Translations under genes and position numbers: made by a program
Assembly: GCF_037126465.1 (NCBI RefSeq)
Contig: NW_026999406.1
Location: 1 to 64,000 of the forward strand
Direction: 5' to 3'
Length of the DNA: 64,000 nucleotides
DNA from: Ornithodoros turicata
Taxonomy: Eukaryota; Arthropoda; Arachnida; Ixodida; Argasidae
Shown here: piece after piece, positions 56,767 to 64,000 of the stretch
Position numbering within the stretch: position 1 is the stretch's first letter
Layout of the letters: each line of letters starts with the position of its first letter
Notes under the pieces: generated by a model
What the model saw: only the letters and a program-made list of their open reading frames with translations
Databases searched by the model: none
Told to the model about the DNA's origin: nothing

Positions 56767-56889
56767 ACAGGGTGTCCTCCTGGGGAGTGCCCTTCAGCAT
56801 GTGCAAAAGTGCAATTGATTTAATCTCCGAAAAAGTGATAGATATGTGTTTTTTTTTAATATGGTCACATTTAGCTGGCCACACCCTGT
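56767..56889. mobile_element. Internally deleted ACAGGGTG MITE, 123 bp
   Basis: Both ends are present (ACAGGGTGTCC and ACACCCTGT). The interior CAATTGATTTAATCTC and AAAAGTGATAGATAT correspond to the arm of the 54,363-55,262 element, so most of that element has been lost. Confidence 0.85.
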
Positions 56890-56904
56890 ATATACATATA
56901 TGTT

Positions 56905-57510
56905 GATCGGATCATCACGTGAGATGAAACGTGGTTGTTCCATTTCACTCCTGAGTCTAAACGCGCATCAGAACAGTGGAAGCATCCGGGGTCGCCAGCT
57001 TCCAAGAAGCTGCGAAGCACCCCGTCTGCGGGTAAGGTCATGACCACGGTTTTCAGGGACAAGGCTGGCGTTGTTCATGTTGATTTTCTGCCTAACGGTA
57101 CCCCCTTCAATGCTGTATATTACTGCCAGGTTCTCAGGGATGTGCATAAGGCGCTGAAGCCAGAGCGGCCGGGCCTCATCACCAAAGGAATCCTCCTCCT
57201 ACAGGACGATGCACGCCCCCATACCGCGTACCTCACGACATGCACCTTACAGGAACTTGGCTGGGAGTTGCTGCCACATCTCCCTTACAGTCCAGAACTC
57301 GCCTCCCAGTGATTTCCATCTCTGCTGGCCACTGAAGGCGATCCTTGGAGTCTGCCACGGCAGCTGCGACGACGAGGTCAAGAATGCGGTCCGACCATGG
57401 CTGCTACGTGCCGGTAAGGATTTCTATGCTCTGGCATCCAAGCTCTCGTGAAACGCTGGGACGAGTGCATTAGTGCAGCTGGAGATTATGTTGAAAAACA
57501 AAACTAATTT
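56905..57510 (+). pseudogene. Mariner transposase, 5'-truncated and frameshifted
   Basis: The translation shows DETWLFHFTPESKRASEQWK, then PKKLRSTPSAGKV-like sequence, FLPNGTPFNAVYYCQVLRDV, LLLQDDARPHTAYL, LPHLPYSPELA and, in the next frame, SDFHLCWPLKA and DEVKNAVRPWL. These are the conserved catalytic-domain blocks of mariner-family transposases. The catalytic triad is preserved as codons: Asp at 56,923, 57,205 and 57,311. The last two are 34 residues apart once one extra base near 57,300 is discounted, which is the D,D34D signature. A stop lies directly before the first Asp block (TGA for the usual Gly), and the N-terminal DNA-binding half is missing. Confidence 0.93.
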
Positions 57511-57514
57511 CTCG

Positions 57515-59070
57515 CCTGTAAGTTCATTTTACCTTTGTAAAAAAAACGAAAAGTCCCGTTTTGACTTGAACGCCCCTCCCATATGTAAGAAACACTTACG
57601 CAGCACCTGGTGCAATGCATCACCACGGAGTACATTATTACCTGTCCCTTGCTTTCCCTAAAAACAGTGGTCGCTGCATGCCAAGGTACAAGAAACAGAA
57701 GATGACACTACAGAAATACAGTTAAGAGGTGGGGACCCGATACTCACCGAGTTTGTTAAGTAAAGACTGATCATGCACTCTGCGTACTGCGTGATAAGAT
57801 CAACTGTCACAATATGGTCCAACAAAAAGGAAAAAATAAACACTATTGAGCTGCGAAGTAGTGCAGCATGGACGAAAACCGAGAAAAGGCGGACACAAGA
57901 CTAGCCCTAATGCTGTGACTACGCTCTGCATGCCCCTCTCTCAGTTTTTATGGTAGTGTCCCAGGGCTTATACTTCTAATTTCTGCTCCTCCTAACATTT
58001 TTTTTTTCGTGATAAAGCTGACCGCACATTGTCTCCACACATATATACTTTATATATCTTCTCCACACACATATACTTTGTATATCTTTTCTTCTCAACG
58101 TTTTTTTTTACGAAGCATCGTGTCTATTTTGATACTTCATGAGCCGTGTTACCTTTCACTTCACCTCATTCATCAAGCCATTCGGCTTTTTACTCTGAGT
58201 TCCATTTCCGTTTCTTTTAAAATGAACAAATAGAAATTGAAATTGACTTATCCTTCCGAATCATTCCAGTTTTAAACAGCAGCTGTTACCTTTGGGATAT
58301 CCTCTCCAACCTTCTCGACGCAGAGATAACCGTTGTCACATGCAAAATCTATCAGCTGGAAAATAAAGAAGCGCACTGATTTATGTCATACACACACAGT
58401 TCTATATTCACCGGTTATTCCAACGACGGAACAAGACAAAGAGCAACTCCTCTAAGGCGCTCCCCTCCTTGATGAGAGTAATCAATATGAGAGTAATTTC
58501 TCACTTTTCGGCCCTCTTACGGCACTAGCATAGGGACCTTTAGCGAGTTGTTTGTGCCCGAAACGAACGATTGATTCTGCCGATTCGAAAAACGAATGGG
58601 AAGCGAACTACAGAGACTTTTAACAAATCGGAAAAATCGTTCATCTCCAAATGGATTCCTGATGGACTTGAGTAAGAACTGGACCATTGGTATCTTTCCT
58701 AAACATGACATATCGCGGTGCGCTTTCAGGCCTTCCCTTTGCGGAAGGCTGCTCTTCAGGAGGAGTACGCCTGTCACCGTCTTGTCAACGCTCTGCCAAG
58801 CACACTCGGGCACTGTTGGGAGACTCAATCACACGTTGATGAATCACGGTGATATTAGACGGAGTTTTGCTTTAAAAAAGGTTCATCACCCGTGTGCGAG
58901 CCTCTCTAGATCGTTACACCAAACAGGGAACGACACGGGGACGACCATTTTGCGTAGCTCTAATGCGCTTTGCACATACAAGCTTTCTCACACGGTCTAC
59001 ATGCTCTTACGCCACAACTGCTCGCCGATTCGTGTGAAATGCTCTAATGAATACGTCGTTACATCCAACA
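57515..59070. other. Unassigned, including opposed ORFs at 58.5-59.2 kb
   Basis: A 202-codon plus-strand frame (58,596-59,204) and a 103-codon minus-strand frame (58,517-58,828) overlap. Neither has a recognisable domain and the plus frame has a composition (Ser, Arg, His, Cys-rich) typical of chance. Short CCACACATATATACTTT repeats lie at 58,033-58,090. Confidence 0.4.
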
Positions 59071-59157
59071 ACTTACAGCAGAATATATGCGCACGTACAT
59101 CGTCGGCACCAGTAAACATCTCGCAAACCCACTGCTGCTCCGCTACGGTAAACAACA

Positions 59158-59289
59158 GCCGCCATCTTGCTGCGCGATGTCAATCGGTCGTGCTCGCGGA
59201 ATAAAACGAAGCGACTCAACGCGAGTGGGTCGTTCGTACGAAACCACGCTCCCCACGACTCCTTCCCTGATTCATAATGCGCATGCGCG
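59158..59289 (-). promoter_or_regulatory. Possible housekeeping-type promoter: NRF1 site and AAGATGGCGGC
   Basis: TGCGCATGCGCG at 59,278-59,289 is a full NRF1-type palindrome. On the minus strand AAGATGGCGGC at 59,158-59,168 is both a YY1-type site and an ATG in start context (ATG at 59,165), 110 bp downstream of the NRF1 site. The local sequence is GC- and CpG-richer than its surroundings. The ATG opens a 31-codon frame starting MAAVVYRSGAAVGL. Downstream exons are not identified, so this is inference from motif arrangement. Confidence 0.3.
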
Positions 59290-59541
59290 ACCCTCGCGGT
59301 TGTTTCGTTCATGCGAGAGCGACTCAGAAAAGCTCAACAGCAAGAACAACAGCAACAACTTTATTACTAGATGAATGGGGAGTTTCATAGTCAGGGGCGA
59401 TACTCTACCAAACTGCTGAAACTGCCTATTAAAAATGTCAACGATTTTTAGCTGTACAATGTGCTGTACATTATTTGCCAGTTTTTATTAGATATTGTGT
59501 ATGCTTTTAACTGCTGACACTTTTAACACTGGTTATACTGT

Positions 59542-59873
59542 TTAATAGTCACAAAACCTAGTATATTTGAAATCAGCAGTTTTGAACGCAAATTCGTTGC
59601 ACAAGCCTTTTCCTTCTACACATTCCGTGAATCCGTCGCTCATGTCATTTCTGATAGAGTAAACGCCGCACTTATGCAACCTCGTACTGCTTTCAAGTAC
59701 CGCAAATTTGAGACGGAAACTTCGGAAAAAGTCACATTTGCGGATCTCACAGCCTACACTCACCTTATTAAATGTACTGGAATCGGGCGTCTTGTGGAGG
59801 TCCTTGACTATTCGGGAACAGACCTTAAATATATGATTCGTAGAACGTCCAATGGCCGTTGCCATAAACATCG
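59542..59873 (-). CDS. Unassigned 109-aa ORF with exon-like left part
   Basis: On the minus strand a strong acceptor (TTTCTCTTTTCTCTGGCAG) ends at 59,874, followed by CG and an ATG. At 59,764 AATAAG|GTGAGT is a near-perfect donor. The 110-bp segment between encodes MFMATAIGRSTNHIFKVCSR and then VKDLHKTPDSSTFNK, which looks protein-like. The frame also continues past the donor to a stop at 59,542. Either reading is possible and I recognise no family. Confidence 0.3.
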
Positions 59874-59879
59874 CTGCCA

Positions 59880-60265
59880 GAGAAAAGAGAAAGGATCAGA
59901 GAATGTATGTACGCGTTGGTCCAGTTTGCTCTTCACGACTCATAACTGGATAGAGGCTGCAGATTAAAAAAAAAGTGAGCAAAACAAAAATAACGCAATA
60001 AAATACTATCTTGGTGATTACACAGATGAAGTTGAAGAGGTATATTCCAGGGCTCTTGTTCTATTTTGTTCTGGCTGGGCTACAGTTGGGGGCCACCAAA
60101 GTGACTGGAGGGAGGAAATACAGGACGCCTCATGCTAGATTTCGGGCACCGCGGGCACGTCAAGCCGTTGCAGACACAAGGATACATCCTTGCCTTCATG
60201 CGTGTCACCATAACGCGAACAGCGGAGTAGGCAGTACACATCTTAATGGAGTAATTATATGCAAA
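59880..60265. other. No gene recognised
   Basis: The 170-codon plus-strand frame starting at 60,011 begins with a hydrophobic stretch (GLLFYFVLAGLQLGATKV) that resembles a signal peptide, but runs on into the dispersed repeat at 60,270, so a real gene is unlikely. Confidence 0.4.
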
Positions 60266-60269
60266 AAAG

Positions 60270-60858
60270 AACTTGCTCTCAAATGTGTCTCAAAGTATGT
60301 GTCTCAATTGGTGCAGTTCAAACGGAATCGTTTCACAGAACGCTATGGCTTGGAAGAGAAGAACAATGAAACAGAGCCTTCCTTGACGGCAACAAATGGG
60401 ATCCCCAGAAGGCAAAGGCTGGCGGCACCCAATGAGACATCAAGAGAAGGGCGCGCATTCTTATCGTGGGTATGTCAATATGGAACGGTTCTGATCGTAG
60501 TGTTCTCAATGTGCGCGGCATGATGCGCACTGTTGCATTTTCAATAACGATTCACTGAATCACACAGCTCACAGCAGCCCAAAGCCGTTCTCCCAATATT
60601 CTACTGACGACATTTATTTCACGTTCTTCCAACAGCGAAGCCATTCCGCTTCCCAATGCTGACTATGTTTTTCACTGAAGAGTGTTCCATGGCGTGGCAC
60701 GCGCAGTATTGAGTAAACACACCGAAGCACGGGCTGAAACTACGTTCTTCGCTTAGCGCCGAAGCAAGCAAGAGTCCGGTATATTTGTGATTGTATAGGT
60801 TCGAAACGTGGTTTTGAATTATGATGACAAGTACGAAAATAACGCAGCGTGTAATGCA
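60270..60858 (+). repeat. Copy of the 33,328-33,983 element, split by a later insertion
   Basis: Similarity to 33,345-33,945 runs through GAAACAGAGCC, GGCAAAG-GGCGG, ATCGTGGG, GAGTCCGGTATA and GAATTATGATGACAAGTAC, up to GTGTAATG, and resumes at 61,504 with TAATTTGAA. The left terminus is not clear. Confidence 0.7.
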
Positions 60859-61503
60859 CAGTCGACTCGCGTTAATATGACACTCGCTAGTATGACATCC
60901 TCACTTTATGATCACTTTTTTGGGACACCGTTTGTTCCCAACGGAGGTCCTGTGTAAATGCCCATCGTTATTATGAGACCTCGGTATCCAACTACGACCA
61001 ACATTTCTGGGGACAAATGCGGAAAACTCGTGTATTCTTCCCCCGTTATTATGACCGTCCACAACAGACCGAGTCCTGCTTCTGACCCAAAAGTCCACTG
61101 GTCCTGGGAAAAACGTAAGCGCGGTGAATGCCGAAGTCACGACCCCGCTTCTACGGAGTCATCCTCCTGGCCCACAAGTGCTATGTTCAAGGGATTTACG
61201 TACGCGCGGTATGTATTCGCCATCGCCCGTGCAAATGAGTCGGCAGAAAGGCAACATATATTGGCAGTTTTTCTAAGCAAACGATTTTAACGTATTTCTT
61301 TCGTCGATGAATTGCAAGGTTGTAAAGTGTTGTAAAATAAAATAAATTGAATTGAAATAGTGTGCCTGCAATATCTGCATCTTCAGACTTCCTTTATGAG
61401 GTGCTTACCTGGAGCATCATCCATGTTGCTCGTTAATATGACAATTAGCTTTATGGCCGAAATTCGCGGGAACGACCTCGGTCATGTTAACGATGGTTCA
61501 CTA
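60859..61503. mobile_element. 645-bp TIR element with CAGTCGACTC ends (Tigger/pogo-like MITE)
   Basis: The left end CAGTCGACTCGCGTTAATAT and the complemented right end TAGTGAACCATCGTTAACAT are diverged inverted repeats. They sit at a TA (61,504-61,505; the left copy now reads CA). The ends resemble those of pogo/Tigger elements. Comparison with the uninterrupted paralogue at about 33,935-33,945 confirms the insertion point. The interior has no transposase. Confidence 0.75.
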
Positions 61504-61564
61504 TAATTTGAATTGAACTTGTTCTCTCTCTCTCTCTTCCTTCCTTTCTCTTTCATTTATTTAT

Positions 61565-61725
61565 TTTTTATTTATTTATTTTTTTTTTGCTTTTTAGCGC
61601 CGCTTTAAAGACAGCGTGATGTTGGCAGAGGCTCGCGAGGGCTTTGAAGGAGCGGTTACAGTCACTACATAAGCTTACGCTACAGTATCGACATTGAACT
61701 ACGTACAGGAGCACGGCTGCCATCT
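61565..61725 (-). pseudogene. Short ORF with C2H2-like motif running into an A-rich tail
   Basis: AAGATGGCAGCC at about 61,714-61,725 on the minus strand starts a frame of about 50 codons containing CRYC and CSDCNRSFKALASLCQHH, which fits C-x2-C-x3-F-x5-L-x2-H with the last His of a classical C2H2 finger missing. The frame then enters AAAAGCAAAAAAAAAA and AATAAATAAA on the same strand, as in a retroposed cDNA end. Function unknown; a processed fragment is one explanation. Confidence 0.3.
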
Positions 61726-61729
61726 TGTT

Positions 61730-62590
61730 GCTCGGGGCTCAGCCACGTGACCCCGTATCGTTTCGTCTTCTCCGGAGCGAGCAGCCTGTGTTGTCGGCGC
61801 GGCCTCTGGATATGAAACTCTCGTACGCGTTAGTATTTCTTTGAGAAAGATGCGCCTTGCTTTTAATGAACCCTTATTTTCAAACAATTTACAAGAATGA
61901 AACATGAATTGAACAAGATTTCGTGCGCATGCTGCTGGAGTATAGCATCCACACAAAATCTTGTTCAAGTAAATTCGCGATGTTTCGTTCCGTGTAAATT
62001 GTTTGCATCCGTTACGCATTCAAATCAGGAGTGCGCTTCATTTTTATTCTTTCGCTTATCTTTCCTTATTGTCAATGTAGAATACCTCAATGCAAGAGGC
62101 TGTAACAGCGAATATCGTACACGGCCGGCGCCGTGAAAGCACCTTAGATGAATCGAATTTCAGTGTAAATAGGCCTTCAGCAGAATAAACATTCCACTTC
62201 TCAAACAAGTAAACATAAACGTACGGAGAATGTGTGTGTTAGTGTGTATGTGTGTGGGGGGGAGGGGAATATGTTTATTGAGAGAAACACAGGAGACTGG
62301 GAGTGGGATTTTGTGTGTATTGTTTGCCCCCCCCCCACCCCACCCCCACCCTTGTGTGTTCCAGACTCTGAACAACCATCACACAGCTTTTGCACTTTTT
62401 TGTGTGTGCAAATTAGCATTACTTGTTTGTTTCAATATAGGGGGTTTTAAGGAAGTGCTATTTCCTTTACTCAGATGCATGAGGGTTTGCAATCATTCGC
62501 AGTGCTGCCTCTTGTGTAAACAAGTGGGATGGCCCTGAAAAGGGCCTTTTCTTTTGTTTGCGGTGGAACCATACTTCAGGATGATGACTT
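61730..62590. other. Unassigned with an imperfect inverted repeat and simple repeats
   Basis: CAATTTACAAGAATGAAACAT near 61,887 pairs imperfectly with the region to 62,000, including AACAAGATTTCGTGCGC against AAAATCTTGTT. A TG-rich run (62,229-62,262) and a C-rich run (62,326-62,350) follow. No gene is supported. Confidence 0.5.
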
Positions 62591-62599
62591 CATTTTATG

Positions 62600-64000
62600 T
62601 TGGCTGCGAGCACTCGCATTCCTACGCTCTTGCTGCCACATTTTGATGATGTATTATTCGGCTTGTTGTTGATCTTCCTGAGTGCAATTCGCATCCTCAG
62701 GGTCAGAAACTTTGTCCACAAGTTTCTTTCCGATATTGTGACACGTGGGATATTGTTGATGCCCGGATTGCAAGACGGCCTGGGTGAGAGCTGGCACTGA
62801 AAGGCTCAATACCCTGTGTTCTTGCTGGCGGAATATCGTATCTGCATGTTACATCAAACTGAATACTTTTTTGGATGGTCGGCACAGTGGATTTCGTTCA
62901 CCGGGTCCGCAATAAGACTTGAATCCCAGAAGGTCGTCATTGTCCACAACTAAATCTTCGTTTAAGAAGGTCTTGCATGCGTCGCACAGCTTATACCAAG
63001 AAGCAACACTTCTTTAAACATGCCCCGCCACATAGCATAGTGACTGAGCTTGTACGTCGTCCACCTATGTCGGATAATCAAGTTCAGGGGTAATGAGCTG
63101 ATCTTCTCCGTCCCTAGTGCTGTCACGAATGATGTCCTGCGCTACACCTTTTCTGACTTCCACGAATTCCAGGAAGTCTGCACAGTCGCTAATATTGTAG
63201 CTGCCTTTTCTACTCGGATGGAAATACTGTGAGAGCATGATCAGTCTCAAAGTGAGCTTGAACTCCAGTGGTCGAGGAACCGGGTTCTTCGCTCGAACAC
63301 AAGAAAAGAGGTTCTCGAGGGCGTCCTGACTTAGCCTACCCAGCATTACAAGTTTAAAGTTCTGCTGCTTGAGTATGAAAGACTGTAGGGCAATTGCACT
63401 GTATGTTGACGCCATTACACCAGCCTGTACTGGTTTAAAGCAGCTGCTCTGGTTTTCTTTCCGAGTCGTGATGGTTGACATCAGTCCTGCAAATTTATCC
63501 AAGAAGGCCAGAGCATCTCTGTGCTCGTTCTCTTTTAGTTCACTCATGCCGGTGGTAATTGACCTCGACGACATCAATGTGAACCACTTGTGAACCTGCT
63601 GCAGAAACCAAGCTGTGCTGAGGGCTTCTTTCCCAAGCAGGTCAAGGTTAACGAGAACCCTAATTGCTGCTGCAACGGCATGGTTTAACACTACCACTGC
63701 AGAGGCAACCTTCATCTTCTCGTAGTGGCTTGGGTCCAGGTAGCGCAACTTCAGGATTTTTTAAGGCCAGTTTTAAGTCACGTGCAGCGTCAATCTCTGC
63801 AACACGTCTGATGTGTCGTATTGAGACCTGGAGAGAAAGTGCCATTTGCAGTGCCATGGTTCAGTGGGTCCGTGAGTGTACTCACCTCATCAGTTGGGAG
63901 GTTTTCAGCTTTAACAACATCCATTGGCATGCGGATATGCTGTCCCCTCACGAGATGGCCACGAATGTTCTTCAGGACATGTGGAGGATCAGCCAAAAAG
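62600..64000 (-). pseudogene. P-element/THAP9-like transposase, C-terminal part, frameshifted
   Basis: From the window end leftwards: DPPHVLKNIRGHLVRGQHI and AENLPTDEVSTLTD (63,890-63,990), then after a frameshift near 63,850 RRVAEIDAARDLKLALK, then after a second shift in an A6 run near 63,760 LRYLDPSHYEKMKVASAV. A 227-codon open block (63,065-63,748) follows, with EALSTAWFLQQVHKWFTLMS, CFKPVQAG, RLSQDALENLFSCVRAKNPV and LIMLSQYF. Beyond its stop at 63,065 the reading continues with LCYVAGHV and CDACKTFL. Block order and wording match P-element-type transposases (Drosophila P, vertebrate THAP9). The THAP DNA-binding N terminus lies outside the window, if present. Only a few disabling changes are seen, so inactivation may be fairly recent. 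Confidence 0.9.

Noticed and set aside
58596..59204. 202-codon plus-strand ORF as a protein gene
   Set aside because: No domain, unusual composition, an overlapping antisense frame and no splice or polyadenylation context; chance is more likely.
1..64000. tRNA, rRNA or tRNA-derived SINE genes
   Set aside because: I looked for box A/B-like strings and rRNA blocks and found no convincing cloverleaf or paired promoter boxes. A tRNAscan-SE or Infernal run would settle it.

Overview
This is eukaryotic, repeat-dominated nuclear DNA with no bacterial or viral gene organisation. I infer an arthropod, most likely a chelicerate such as a tick. The reasons are Jockey/CR1-type LINEs, Penelope-like elements with GIY-YIG endonucleases, a mariner, a P/THAP9-type transposase and many TIR/MITE families sitting together. 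No sequence here names the species, and the tick call rests on family resemblance only.

Layout. (1) 1-16,601: an uninterrupted satellite of about 127 monomers of 130-131 bp, with nested higher-order repeats of 9, 12, 43 and 48 monomers. Each monomer carries what looks like a complete 58-nt spliceosomal mini-intron (GTGAGT donor, CTAAC/CTCAC branch point, TTTTTCCCTTAGCAG acceptor) followed by a 71-73 nt exon-like segment. This is the most unusual feature of the window. (2) 16.7-24.2 kb: a TIR element with five 62-bp subrepeats, an inverted duplication with two unassigned minus-strand ORFs, a short tandem array, and a precisely bounded 1.1-kb Penelope-like insertion (13-bp target duplication) with an intact GIY-YIG ORF. 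(3) 24.4-27.6 kb, 42.1-45.8 kb and 46.5-50.5 kb: three decayed minus-strand LINEs of one general type. Between them they preserve 5' leader, ORF1, endonuclease, reverse transcriptase and RNase H. LINE 3 holds two later DNA-transposon insertions whose removal rejoins its reading. LINE 1 holds a Penelope RT fragment and a palindromic TGAGGTAACCTCA array. (4) 28-42 kb: mostly low-information DNA with dispersed repeats, foldback elements, a poly-C tandem array and a 2.3-kb TA-flanked TIR element whose empty site is visible in a paralogous repeat. (5) 51-62 kb: MITEs (CACTCTAA-ended and ACAGGGTG-ended families), a broken mariner, and several weak exon- or promoter-like signals. (6) 62.6-64.0 kb: a frameshifted P-element/THAP9-like transposase running off the window end.

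No host gene can be called with confidence. The best candidates are a two-exon model at 30,220-30,674, two ORFs at 18.8-19.6 kb, a Cys-rich ORF at 52.5-52.9 kb, and exon-like segments near 52.2 and 59.8 kb. The genes do not form a pathway. The window reads as a layered record of transposon insertion beside a satellite block.
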